A stretch of 64,000 nucleotides of DNA from Sequoia sempervirens. Taxonomy: Eukaryota; Streptophyta; Pinopsida; Cupressales; Cupressaceae. The stretch is taken from assembly GCA_007258455.2 (NCBI GenBank), contig VDFB02000003.1, positions 36,831,733-36,895,732 on the forward strand, given 5' to 3'. Shown piece by piece: positions 23,268 to 35,293 of the stretch. Made by a program: the position numbers and the translations under genes. Below the pieces are notes generated by a model that searched no databases, had not been told where the DNA came from, and worked only from the letters and a program-made list of their open reading frames with translations. The first letter of the stretch is position 1; every line of letters begins with the position of its first letter.

Positions 23268-23558
23268 ATTTTTTGGGTGACAAGCTCTACACATATGAAT
23301 GAAAATATTTTCAAGGAACCAAATACATTTGACCCATCTCATTTTGAGACTCAAGTTCCTCCCTACAATTTTGTACCATTTTCAGGTGGACCTCGAATTT
23401 GTCCAGGCTACAATTTTTCAAGGGTAGAAACATTATTATTTTTCCACCATTTAGTGTCCAAATTTAAATGGTCAACAATGATTCCAAGTGAGAAAATCAT
23501 TTGTCAACCAGGACCAGTTCCTTCATTTGGATTACCAATAAAGCTTGAAGCTAAATAA
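23268..23558 (+). CDS. Cytochrome P450, exon 3 with haem-binding loop
   Basis: The exon starts after acceptor GAGCAG and ends with TAA at 23558, giving 96 codons plus the stop. It contains FDPSHFE (the PERF-type motif, with His where Arg is usual) and the haem loop FSGGPRICPG, matching FxxGxRxCxG with the cysteine that ligates iron. The C-terminal region follows with GLPIKL, as in CYP716/CYP725-type proteins. It is spliced to exon 2 over a 161-base, A+T-rich intron. The frame is intact, so at least exons 2 and 3 could be expressed. The Arg-to-His change in the PERF motif is worth noting for function. Confidence 0.87.
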   Translation: MFWVTSSTHMNENIFKEPNTFDPSHFETQVPPYNFVPFSGGPRICPGYNFSRVETLLFFHHLVSKFKWSTMIPSEKIICQPGPVPSFGLPIKLEAK

Positions 23559-24950
23559 AACCATTCAAATTCTATGTTTTGGCTTTCTATAACATGGTCT
23601 ATAAGTAATAAGGAATTATGATATATGTTCATATATGACCTTATTATAATTTAGGGCATATACATAGGTTGTACATTATGATGACATTATGATGACATTA
23701 TAACAATGCAATATTTGAAGTGGTTTTATTTATAAATTTTAAATTATGGAAATGTAGTGGATGTATATTTATATTTAAGCATAAGGGTCTTTAGTAATAA
23801 AAAGCTTTTTTTTTTTAATGTTTGTGTATTATATTTTTATGTAGAAACATAATGATTAAAAAATTGGTTAATACAAGTATTTTATTATTGATTATTATAT
23901 TAAAATGAATATTTAGATATTGTTTGATTTTATTATTACAATGATTTTTCTCTTTTCATATATTTTATCATACAATTGTTGGTACTTAACTTGGATGTCT
24001 ACTAAAATATTCTGTAAGGTATTATATATATAATGCTAAAAGTTTTGAACACCTTATAAAACTTTAAGATGTAATGTTAATGTGTACATACTATTGAAAC
24101 TTAACCTTGCAATTGATTTATACATCTATTTTGTAGTATATTGACACCCTAATTATAACCAATTATAAGTAATTAAATTATACTTTTATCCTTGCAATTT
24201 ATTTATACATCTATTTTGTAGTATATTGACACCCTAATTATAACCAATTATAGATAATTAAATTAGACTCTTATCCTTGTGTAATTACCATGTCTTTTTA
24301 CCTTGTATTTATATCTCCTATTTATTTCCTTCGCATTTATTATTTCCTTGTGTTATTTCTCTTTATCATATTCTTTGGTTGAGCTTTATTTTTTGTACCC
24401 ATGGTAGAATTTTAAAAATATATCTTATTTTTTCCCTTAGTTTCCCTCCAAAATTTATATCTATTTACTCATTGACTTGGCATTATTAGTTGGAGAGAAC
24501 CTAAGTACCCAAGCCTTCTATTTTATTTATGAATGGGAATTGGCTAGTGGTGTGACATTCATGGTCTTGTGTAGTCACAAAAACACATGTTCATCCATAG
24601 TAGTCTAAATAGACATTGATGGTATAATCAATAAATTTCTGGCATCTTTGTGCTTAGGTGTCATGTGCATGTTGGTCAAGGATTCTGAGAGAGCATTGAC
24701 ACATTGTTGGAAAAGTTATGTGAAGTGAGGTATGTGGGAAGTCCTTATTAGCCATAGGTAAGAAGGAAATTAATGCTAATTTAAGTTGTATTCCCCTTTG
24801 TGATCACTTTTTGAGTTATTGGTTTATGGATTTCTCTCCATAGTAATTTTGAACCATTATTCTCCTTTGGAGATGTAATAAGTTTATATGTAACTTGTAA
24901 AGGAATAAATGAGATTGTAGATGTTTATCCTTTAAATGCTTAAACTTTGA
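23559..24950. other. P450 3' region and A+T-rich spacer
   Basis: The 3' untranslated region is expected here. An AATAAA hexamer overlaps the stop, and further A+T-rich candidates follow to about 23830. Apart from the tandem duplication at 24105-24274, I see no other element or gene up to the LTR near 24.95 kb. Confidence 0.4.
24105..24274. repeat. Two-copy tandem repeat, 85-base unit
   Basis: Two adjacent copies (24105-24189 and 24190-24274) begin CCTTGCAATT and share TTTATACATCTATTTTGTAG and GACACCCTAATTATAACC. They differ at only a few positions, so the duplication is fairly young. Confidence 0.85.
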
Positions 24951-25940
24951 CATATATTAGCATTGTTAGTCAATTTAAACAAAACAAATCAAACATCCCT
25001 ATGAAATACTTGATCATGTTAGATATGAAAACAAGATAAAAAGAAAACAAGGAAGCTAAATGAAAGCATATGAAAACATGAATCAAACTCTATCCCATAG
25101 TGAGAGTGGTGCTCTTTTGATGTGAAAAGGATGCTCTTTCCCACCCCCTTGATAAGCTTCCAATGATCAACACAATGTGATGGAGATGAAAAAATGGAGA
25201 TGAAAAGTGCCTATAGTGCAACTGCATAAGATTGTGGATATTTGTGGATGATTGTGGATGATTGTGGATGATCTTTCAAGTAGAAGTGACATCTATTTAT
25301 AGGGTTGAAGAGTTGAAGAATGGAGAGATGGGAGGAATGTTGACTAAAGGAGAGCTAATGAGATTGTGATACTTGTCACATGGCTAATGGGTGAAGTTGG
25401 AGAACATTTTGGTGAATGTGCATAGTTAATGCATGTAGTTGAGATATAGGAGAGGTGTAAGAGAGATTAATGCATTTGTAAGAGGCATTAATGAATGCGG
25501 TTGAGATTTTTTGGGGGGAAATTATTTGGGAAAGAAAGTCAAATAAATGGAGTTAATGAAGGAATTTTCTCTTAGAATATGCCTTTGTGAGGGAAAATGA
25601 GAAAATTAGTTAGTTAAAAGAATCCATTTTCATGTGCACATGGGTTAGTTAATCAAGGGTTTAGGTTTGACCTAGGTTGAGTCAAAAGCTAGAGGATGGG
25701 TAATGATAGTTAGGGGTTAATTAATTCAGATGAATTAACTTGATAGGATTAGGGGATTTGAAATTTGATTTGATTAATTTGATTTATCAAATTAGATGAG
25801 AGGACTTTAAGGTATTTGATTAAATAAATTGATTTATTTAATCAAACATGGTGAACATTGGTGAATTAATCTAATAAACTGCTTTATTTGATGTTAATTA
25901 GTCAAATTTAAATGCATAATGTCAATTTACATGTCTACAA
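24950..25940 (-). repeat. Gypsy LTR (3' LTR in element orientation)
   Basis: On the minus strand the LTR starts TGTAGACATG (25940) directly after a purine tract, and has a TATA box CCTATAAATAG near 25300. A short GATTGTGGATGA triplicate lies near 25235-25270. The far end near 24.95 kb is approximate. I did not find a clear partner LTR in the window, so the left end of the same element may be truncated. Confidence 0.5.
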
Positions 25941-25956
25941 TTTTCCCGTCTTTGAA
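25941..25956 (-). other. Gypsy polypurine tract
   Basis: On the minus strand AAAGACGGGAAAAT abuts the TGTAGACATG start of the LTR, which fixes the LTR boundary and the minus orientation. Confidence 0.55.
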
Positions 25957-28103
25957 GCAACATTCCATTTGTGTTGCTTCAAAGAATAACACTACTAAGA
26001 TCAAAATTCAAAAATTTCCTAATTTTTTTAGATTTGTTGCCCGGGTGGAAAGAAGTATGCTGGTACGCTGCCCCCTCGAGAGATCAGGCAAAAAGTTTGA
26101 TTTTAGGGTCGATCTCGTGAAAAAGAGGTTCAAGATGGATGTATGGATGGTTAGACTAATAGATCTATATGATAATGATGATGAAAATGAGATGAATGAT
26201 GTTTTCCTATGATGATATGTATGATTATGCAAGATGTTGATGATTTGTGGATGTAGGATGGATGCAGATAGATTTTGGTGAATGACATGATACCATGTTA
26301 GAGTGAAAGAGGATAGAAGAATGAGAGGGATCAACCCTTGATTCCAAGAAGATGTAGAATTCCAACAAGTCTATGAGTCATCGAGACTTTATTAGATATG
26401 ATGATGAATGATGATGACATATTGCTTATCTAGGGATTGGGGATGTAAAGAGCATAACTTTCCTTATTTTGTATCACACACATAGATACGATGCATCAAG
26501 GTATAGAAAAATAGGATGGCATTGTACCTAGTGAGATGGACTTTGACTTGACAATCATATAGGAGTATCCCTGTTCACACCTGGCATACATAAACTTATT
26601 AGGATGTACTTTAGATATTTCAAACATCTCAGGCCAAAACATAGAAAAGAAAAACCTTCTTATGTAATAGTCAATAAGATATCTAAAACAACCTCCCTAC
26701 AAACCAAACAAAGTAAGCATGACCAAGGTTATATTGCAAGAATATCCAACAAGTACAATAGAAAAAAGATAATGATTAATGCCCCATTCCTTTCTCTCTA
26801 AATATTTTAAGATAAACATCCTCGATAGGTCATGGGAATAGGTGCAATAAGATAAATCACAAGAAAAGATCAAGTAAACAAAGAAGTCAATGTTCTTCAT
26901 ACCTCTAGCCAAGAGTAAACTACCATGATGCCTGATGTTGATGTCATTTGTAGGATGGATGCATCCTAGGACATGATGTTATCAGATGATGGTAAGACTG
27001 ACATGATGATGGGCTATTGATACCAAGAGGTGACCAACTTGTTTACCTACTGACCTAGACTCAAGACTTGTGCATTTCAGTTTTCACTTTTAATTTGCTA
27101 TACTTGTCTTTTATTGTTTTGCCAAAGGTTGAAGGTGACAATTGATTTTTTGTGAGTGGATGTTTATTGCGGATGAACATGAAATGGGATGGATGATTTT
27201 GGGTTTTTTTAATGCTTTTGGTATTTTTGAAAAAAATTGAGGCTATTTTGGGATTTTCAAGATGTTTTAAAAATGTTTTGATTTTCAAATTTTCTAATGT
27301 TTTTGTGTTTTCTAAGATTTTGACGAAGAAACTAACCTAAGGACCTATCGTAGGAGCCTTGGGGGCTGATCAAATATTATTCATGCCTATGTTATACATG
27401 CAGAGACCACATAGTTTGACTAACACAGACTCATTTTGATGAGAAATGAAAAAATGGATTTTTAGTTTATTGTGACAAACTCCTAAAGGACTGACCTAAA
27501 ATGTCTCAGAGGCACATCAATAATGGCCTTGCCTATGTTCAAGCTCAGAGACTTGTAGTTCAACTTGATGACTCTATTTTTTACTTTTTTTGACTTTTTG
27601 ACCTTTTTGGATTTTTGACATGTTTTGGATTTTTTGATTTTAAGGAAGATTTCAAGAATATACATGAATCTGATCTAATGTAGGTATAGTGACATGCCCC
27701 TAGAATAATGCGATAGAATACTCTAATATAGGCAGGAAAAACTAACCTTAGGAATGTGCCAAGTAATACTAGGACGGAACATGATACTGATGCAAGATCA
27801 AGCTATGATGTGGATGCGGATGGGTGATGGAAGGATTAGTGGAATGCTATGGATGATAGAAAGCGATGGAAGGTGATGGGTGAATGATGCAAAACAAGCC
27901 AAAGAGATCATGGTGGATGGAAAGTGTTTATTTGCACAAAGCACCTGATTGCCAAGTTTTCACCAAGGTACTTTCCCAAAGCACCACCGAAGTGGTTTTC
28001 ACTAGAGGACGATTTTTTTTCTTTACTTTTTTCAATCCTTTTTATGATTTTTTTTGGTTTTATATATATATATATTTGGATTTTTGATTTATACCTTGCA
28101 AGC
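25957..28103. other. Gypsy 3' internal non-coding region
   Basis: This lies between the end of pol (28104) and the polypurine tract. It is A+T-rich, with TTTTTGGATTTTTGA-like runs and several ATGAT repeats near 26160-26420. No conserved reading frame is visible. The long spacer suggests a large gypsy element of the Tat/Athila kind, but this is an inference. Confidence 0.35.
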
Positions 28104-28771
28104 TTAGGCATAAAACTTTTTGAGATGGGATTTTTTAATGGGATCCTGCAGAGGCTCACCTTCAGGTGTAGATAGTTGATATGCTCCTAATTTGTAACTT
28201 GTTGTGATGGAAAGGGGTCCCAACCAGTTGGGTTTGAATTTTCCCTTGTTGTCTGGATTTGGTACATTATTTTGATTCTCTTTCAACACAAGCTCTCTGA
28301 CTTGAAATGACCAAATCTTGATCTTCTTATTATAGCTTCTTTTAAGATGGCTCTAATAGACCTACAAGTTGTTCAAAGCATCCATGCATCACTCATCCAG
28401 TAGTTCTAGCTTGACGTTCAATTGTGACACTTGATATTCTTCATCAATAATGAGATTTTGCAAAGATATTCTTAAGGATGGGAGCTTGATCTCAATGGGA
28501 AGGATGGATTCTAATCTATAGACTAGGGAGAAAGGGGTTGCACCTATAGGTGTGTGGATACTCATTTTGTAGGCCCATAAAGTGGGATTTAGTTGTAGGT
28601 GCTAGTCACAACCAGCTTCATTGACTGTTTTCTTTAGGATTTTCAAGATGGTTTTATTCGTAGCCTCAGCTCGGTCATTACCCTAGGGGTAGTATGAGGT
28701 GGAGAAGCGATGTTGGATATTGAATTTTTGGCATAGATCTCGAACATCTTGGTTCTTGAAAGGTGTCTCAA
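28104..28771 (-). pseudogene. Gypsy integrase, C-terminal part
   Basis: This is the 3' end of pol on the minus strand. It contains TPFKNQDVRDLCQKF, an HRFSTSYYPQGN motif of the integrase core (Q-G-N), a Lys-rich stretch, and then KFKPNWLGP and a tail ending SHLKKFYA at 28104. Stops break the frame. The part encoding the front of the core lies beyond the 2-kb insertion at 28772-30832. Confidence 0.8.
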
Positions 28772-30832
28772 GGTGATCCCACAATACTAGTTTACAAATT
28801 TTTGCAAAACTAGACACTGAACTAATTTTTTCTAACTAAATCTTCACTTTCGGGCACCTATAGCAACTAAACCGTGAGGAATTTGAAGATGATGAAAACT
28901 AGTGCGGTGATCCCACAATAGTGGTTTACAATTTTTGGCCAAACTGGACACTGAAATTATTATTTTTAACTAAATCTTCACATTCATGCAACTATAGCGG
29001 CTAAACCGTGAAGAATTTGAAGATAATGCAAACTAGAGTCTCATCAAATTTTTTCTATAGATTCTAAAAATATTTTTTTCAAAATTTTTGGAATCAGTTT
29101 ACACTTCTTTTTCCATCTCCTATGAAAACTGGTTTTTTCAAAAAACAGCATTTTTAAAAAGTGACGCAGACCATATAACGCATCACTTTTTTTCCATGAA
29201 GGAGAAAATTATAATTCTTTCAAATTTAGATTCATAAGTCCGATATCTAGTGCTTCCACTTGGTTAGACAGTTTTTTATCGAATATTTTTTTCTTTAATC
29301 AAGTTTCAAAGTCAAACCAATTACAATTTAGACATAGCGCGACCGTATAACGCATAACTTTTTTTGTATATATTGAAATTCAATTTTATTTTTGTTGGAT
29401 CAAGGACTTCAATATCTAGTGCACTCATATTTTTCAAAAAAAAATTTGATAATCTGCTATTTTCCACATGTGCAAAACATAAACCTTCATTTTCGATGAA
29501 AAACCTATGTTTAATAAAACTAAAAAACAAATACATAATAAAACCAAAACATATTAAGATTATATTCATTCGATAGCTTGTTCTGAGGACTACCTAATTC
29601 CAGTTGGTTTTGTGAAGATTCCTCCATTTTCATCATCAACCCGAGCTCCGAAGTGCCAAAATTCAAGGTTTTTTGTGTCTCAGAGGAGGGATGAGGAATA
29701 AGGGGGGTTCGAATGAACCCCTAGGGGTTTGAGCGAACCCCTAGGGGTTCGCTCGAACCAGGGTTCATTCGAACCCCCCTTTTATAAAGGTTTTGTTGGC
29801 ATTTTTTATGAGAAAGAATTAAAAGGGTTCGCCTGAACCCATTTTCTAGTGAACCCCTAATGGGTTCGGTCGAACCAGTATGTTCGTATGAGCCCCTAAA
29901 ATCAATATTTTTGCCATGCATTCATTTTCTATGAGTTTTCTTTCTCACTTCAATTGTAAACCACTATTGTGGCTTCACCCAGTCATTTGTGACATTTTTT
30001 CTGTAGATTCTAAATATATTTTTTTCAAAACATTTGGAATCAAATTGCACTTCTTTTTCCATCTCCTTCGAAAACTAGTTTTTTCTAGTAAACACCATTT
30101 TTAAGGAGTGACGCTCACCATATAACACAACTTTTTCTCCATGAAGGATAAAATTATATTTTTTTTTAATTTAGATTTGTAACTATGATATCTAGTGCTT
30201 CAAATTGGTTTAATAGTGTTTTATTGAATATTTTTTCCTTAGTCAAGTTTTGAAGTCAAACCAATTATAATTCATATATAGGTGGACTGTATAACACATA
30301 ACTTTTTTATATGTATCAATTTTTATTTTATTTTTAGTTGGATCAAAGACTTCAATATCTGGTGCACTCATATTTTCAATTTTTTGATAATATTCTCTTT
30401 TTCCACATGTACAAAACATAGAGCTTGATTTTTGGCGAAAGACCTACATTCACAAGAAATAAAAAATAAATATTTAATAATAAATTTAAATTTATTTAAA
30501 ATTATACTTTTTGGGAAGCTTATAATAAGGACTACAACTTACAAAAAATAAATTTTAAATGAATTCATTTGATCCCCCAAAAGTTAAATCAAAAGTGGTT
30601 TTTTATCAGCATTTTGATAGGTGTAAAGGAAACTTCGTTATAGGTATGGTTTAAAACTAGTGGGGTTCTATCCAAAGGGGCTTGATCTAAGATAGTTTGA
30701 TCAAACCCTCTTCAATTGGAATGCTTTAAATGAAACTTTTTAAGGCTTAAATCATTATATTTTCTAAAAATATGTGATTTCAACAAAAAACAAAATCTCT
30801 CAAAAATTGTAAACTAGCTTTGTGGGATCACC
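28772..30832. mobile_element. Terminal-inverted-repeat DNA transposon inserted in gypsy integrase
   Basis: The 2061-base insert starts GGTGATCCCACAA and ends TTGTGGGATCACC, with imperfect inverted termini of about 30 bases (CTAGTTTACAA next to the end on both sides). It splits an integrase frame that continues on both sides: the LIS..NE stretch on one side and TPFKNQ on the other. A 3-bp repeat, CTC, flanks it (28767-28769, 30834-30836). It has no transposase frame and is non-autonomous. Its left end is duplicated in tandem (28772-28902 and about 28903-29040), an inner block of 300-400 bases is directly repeated (about 29045-29420 and 29998-30380), and a hairpin sits between. The superfamily is not clear. 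Confidence 0.75.
29701..29780. repeat. Nested perfect palindromes with GGGTTCG motif
   Basis: Arms of 20 bases (29701-29720 and 29761-29780) are exact reverse complements. Between them lies a perfect 24-base palindrome (29731-29754) centred on CCCCTAGGGG. Copies of GGGTTCGnnnGAACC continue to about 29895. The stretch would form a strong hairpin in RNA or a cruciform in DNA. Confidence 0.9.
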
Positions 30833-31256
30833 ACTCGTTATATGAGATAAGGGCTTGTGGGACACCATAGCGGAAAATGAGGTAGTTCAAGATGAATTTG
30901 GAGATCTGATTCCCTATGATGTAGGTCATTGGGATGGCCTCTACCCACTTTTTAAAGTACTATGTTGCGGTGATAATGAACTTGTGTCCATTAGATGAGG
31001 TGGGAGTGATTATGCCAATGAGATCAAGCCCCCATTATGAAAAGGGCCAAGGTGTTACAAGCAGTTGGAGTTCTTGATTTGGTGCATGAATGAGGTCCCC
31101 ATGTTGTTGGCATTGCAAACATTTACGGACATAAACATGAGCTTCCTTCTCCATTGTAGGCCAGTAGTACCCAATCCTCAGTAGTTTCTTGGCCAAGGTC
31201 ATACCACTAGAATGTGAACCAAAAATAATGGCGTGTACCTCTGTTAATGCAATCAA
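30833..31256 (-). pseudogene. Gypsy integrase, N-terminal part
   Basis: On the minus strand 31256-31035 encodes an HxxxxH...CxxC zinc-binding region (AxxFGSHSSG, YWPTMEKEA, RKCLQCQQHG) of integrase. The catalytic-core start follows (GLDLIGIITP, FIITAT, KWVEAIP) to 30833. A stop sits in the PWPFS region. The frame resumes at 28771 after the inserted element. Integrase joins retrotransposon cDNA to the genome. It is inactive here. Confidence 0.85.
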
Positions 31257-31402
31257 AGCTTCCTCGATGTTAAGGCATCACAAAAGGGTTCCTTTGATAC
31301 TTCTACAATATAGGGTTTCACCTAAGATAATGAAATAGGATGACTTCTTAATAAAGGTTTTGTTGAAGTTTGGGGTGATGTCAGTAGGAAGGACTCCTAT
31401 TT

Positions 31403-33301
31403 TTAGGTAGGTGTATATATGTCAGGGTACCAAAAATCACTGGGACCAACGATTTCACACATGAACTTAGAATTTGGTACCTTGAAAGCTAGTATGAGAA
31501 GCTGCTCTACCAGGAATTCATGTTTAGGGACATTGCATGGGATATCCAACAATGATCCAATTGTATCCATAGCATCAGTTACTCTATTGTTTACCCATGG
31601 TATTTTCTCAAATGTTATGTTGATGAAGAACTCCTTGAGATCCTCTACCAAATTTTTATATGGGGTAAGTTTGTCATCCTTTGTTTGGTATTCATTGTTG
31701 ACTTGGTTGATAATCAGTTGTGGGTCCCCATATACCTTAAGTGTCATGATTTTCTATTGTACTAGAATTCAAAGTCCTATGACAAGGGCCTCATACTCCG
31801 CAATATTATTGGTGCATGGACAAGATAGCTTATATGACTTCGGGATGCAATCTCCTTGTGGTGTGGTGAAGAAGACTCTCACTCCTAACCCATGCTATGT
31901 ATATGATCCATCAAAATATACTTTCCAATGGTCTACTGTACTTAGGTTGAAAATAGACTCATCTAGAAATTTTGATACTAGTGAGTTCTCTAAATATATG
32001 GGTGCTTCTGCCAATTGATCTATGATTACCTACCCCTTGATAGCTTTCTATTCCACATATTCAATGTCATATTCTTTCAATATCATGACCCACTTAGCCA
32101 TTCGTCCTATAAGTGTTGCCTTAGAGAGAAGATATTTTAGAGGGTCTATTTTGGCGATGAGCTTTATTTGATGAGAAAGCATGTAGTGTCTAAACTTCTA
32201 TGAGGAAAATACAACTGCAAGACAAGATTTTTTGATGAATGTGTAGTTTAGCTCATGCCCCACCAAGGTTCTATTGATATAGTAAATAGCTCTCTCTTTT
32301 CCTATTTCATCATCTTGGGTGAGGAGAGCACCAAGGGCTCCCATTGTAGCTGATATGTAGAGGATAAGTGGTTTGTTCTTGATCAATGGCATGAGAACTG
32401 GTGGCATTAGCAAGTATTCTTTGATTTTATTGAATTCCCAGACACACCTCTCATCCCATTTGTATGCTACCCCCTTGTGGAGTAGATGAGAATATGGGAT
32501 GATTTTATCTGCTAACTGTGCTATGAATCTGCGAATGGATTGAAGTCTTCCCTGCAAACCCCTTAACTATTTTAGTGTTCTTGGTGCTTCCATGTCAAGG
32601 ATGGATTTGACTTTTGCAAGGTCTATCTCGATTCCCCTCATTGATACAATATATCCTAGAAGTTTTCCAGATTGTACACCGAAGACACATTTATTAGGAT
32701 TGAGTCATACCTTATATTCTTTCAGTCTGTCAAAGATAGATCCTAGTGATGCTATGTGGTCTTGATGCTTTCTTGATTTGGCAAGTATGTCGTCCACACA
32801 ATATTCTACAAATTTTTTAATCATGTCATGGAAAATCAACATCATGGCTCTTTGGTATGTAGCTCTAGCGTTCTTTAACCCAAATGGCATCATGTTCCAA
32901 TAGTAAGTGCCCCATGGACTATAAGTAAAGGATGTCTTGTGTTGGTCATCCTTGGCTATCATAATATTATTGTATCCAAAAAATACATCCATCAATGATA
33001 GCATTTTGTGCCTTGTTGTTAGATGTACTATCATGTCTATGTTGGCAAGAGTAAAATCGTCCTTAGGGAATGCTTTGTTTAGGTCGCTAAAGTCTGTGAA
33101 AATACGGATGCCCCCAGTGGGCTTAGAAACTGCAACAAGGTTGGAAACCCATTTAGGATAATCAATAGGTCGTATGAAGCCAACGTCAAGAATTTTTTGC
33201 ACCTCAAGTTTTACCAACAACTTGCGAGTTGTGGATGTGTCTTTCTTAATTTCTATTTTTACTAGTTTTTCCCTTGGATAAACTACTAGATAATGGACCA
33301 C
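31403..33301 (-). pseudogene. Gypsy reverse transcriptase and RNase H
   Basis: The RT segment (33301-32705) has VGLIRPI-like entry residues (DVGFIRPIDYPKWVSN), GGIRIFTDFSDLNKAFPKDDF, and a YCVDDILAKS active-site block near 32790, where the usual F/Y-x-DD is kept. The C-terminal part with a KCVWEFNKIKEYL region follows (32557-32198). RNase H follows (31747-31403 and around 32000), with INQVNNEYQTKDDKL. Several stops interrupt it. The ORF order on the minus strand is that of Ty3/gypsy elements. Confidence 0.88.
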
Positions 33302-33633
33302 TACCTCTGGATAATCCTAGCATATCAGCATAGGTCCATGTGAAATTTACTTTCCTTTCTTTTAGAAATGTAGTCAAAAGTGACTGCATAGAAAGTGATG
33401 TGTGGTGTCTCTTTAGTTCCTAGATTGACTAGGTTGCATTTTTTTCCAATATTGCCAATTTTTCCTGATGGATAGCACTAAGGGGAAAATTGAATCCCTC
33501 ATTGTTTTGTGCCTCAAAGATATTTTCACCATCAAATACATCCTTTCTTTTTACTATTTTGTGATCAGAAAGTGCCACAAGGTGGTTTTCACCTAAAGAC
33601 CTAGACGTTACTATCTATTAGATTTTTAATTTT

Positions 33634-35215
33634 TCAACTAAGATATTCTATCATTTCCCCATAGTATGCATTTGTGTCCAGCTCAATATCAAACCCTTCT
33701 TTGTGATCTCCATATGGTATCGTATTCCTTAGTCCCATGAATTTTGAGAGAGCCTCATCGTTTTTGAATGTGTCTAAGATCAATGGTTCTTGTTGGTCAC
33801 AGTCTATCAATGGGGGGTAGACAAGATTTAATTTAGTGGTTTGGTTACTCGGCTTGAAATACATGGTAGTGATCATAAAAAGGAGGAATCCTCAAATAAC
33901 ATGGGTAGCTTGGTGATGGGATCCTCGTCACACACATCAGTTATATAAAAGGTATAGTTATCTAGAGGTAGACCTGTGGATACCAGTAACTGGGGATGAG
34001 CTTTGAATTTTTTAACCGGGGTACCTTTGCCAAGAATGGTTATCTTTGTAGGGGTACATCCAAGGACAAGATTATTCATATGCTTCTCAGGAATAATAGG
34101 TTTCAATAGGCCATTATCATTTTTCCCAAGCTTCTCATTTTTGTTGTAGCCCCAGTTAAACATTAATTGAAGACCTTTGTTGCTTTCTTCCATGGGGAGA
34201 TCTGGCACAGGACTTTTATCTTGATATAACAAGCTTGATATATCTTTTTCATTTACCACCTGTTTGCTTAGGTCTCCCCACTTTTTGAATGTGGTAGCTT
34301 TTTCTTTGAAGGTCTAAGATTTTGTGTCAATTGGTTGTGGTTTCCCATGAGATCTAGGAGATTGAGGTAACTCTCCTATCACAAAGGAACTCTTTTTAAT
34401 TTTATAGTCTCCACACCCATTATCTTAGATTATAACCTTAACATCCAAGATGTCCTGAATAGAAGGTGTCTTTGTCTCATTAGTGGAGGCTAGGGTGGAT
34501 GGGTCTATATAAGGAGATGTGGTTCCCTCATCATTCATCGGGACTTGGGGGATCTTATAATACTTGGACTCCATATTTTTGCAATAATAGAATGATTCAG
34601 GGTCACCATCGATCGTGACTTCCTAGTTTTGATAAGGGAACTTCACACATTGATGAACGTGGATGCAACAACTTGCATCCCGTGGATCCATGGGTGCCCT
34701 AGGAGGATATTGTATGGGATTTCAAGGTCTAGGACCTGGCAAGTGGTTTCCATGATTGTTGGCCCTACTTGGATAGGGAATTGAATGGTGCCTTGAGACA
34801 CCCGTTCTTGATCATCATAAGCCCTGATAGCGATGCCTTTTCCTTTTTCAATGACATCTTCAAAGAATCCCAGATTCTTTATTAACTATAGAGTACAAAT
34901 ATTCAAGCCTGCACCACCATCCACCAAGACTCATTTGACTTTATTCTTGTGGACTAGGACTTCAAGATGGAGTGCACAATTATAAGACGGATGGGAGGGG
35001 AGATCATGCTCAAATAATGTGAGGAGATGCGGTGTAGTGATATTTCTGACCATAGCCTGAAATTGGTCTGCACCAAGATCTGTGGGGACAAAGGATGCAA
35101 CCAATGCCTTTTCAAGGATGTCCCTATGTGTGGGAAAAAAATTTACCAACTTAATGATGGAGATATGGGCGGGGGTCTTTTTCAGTTGATCTAGGATATT
35201 ATAACCATTAGGCAT
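33634..35215 (-). pseudogene. Gypsy aspartic protease and G-patch region
   Basis: On the minus strand 35215-34600 carries the region that leads into the protease active site (VDGGAGLNICTL at about 34925-34890) and then ILLGHPWIHGM near 34690, a late protease motif. A G-patch-like GYNKNEKLGKNDNG lies at 34120-34170, before RT. Plant gypsy polyproteins of the Tat/Ogre-like group have this layout. Stops occur between segments. Protease processes Gag-Pol. Confidence 0.75.
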
Positions 35216-35293
35216 TGATTTTGGACTAGCAATGGGTGCCTTGGGTGGTGGTGAAGGTCCTAGAATGGTAATTTTTCCACTTCGTGTGGTGAC

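Noticed and set aside
26604..26801. Short plus-strand ORF between gypsy pol and LTR
   Set aside because: Low-complexity Lys/Ser-rich frame without any known motif. Chance.
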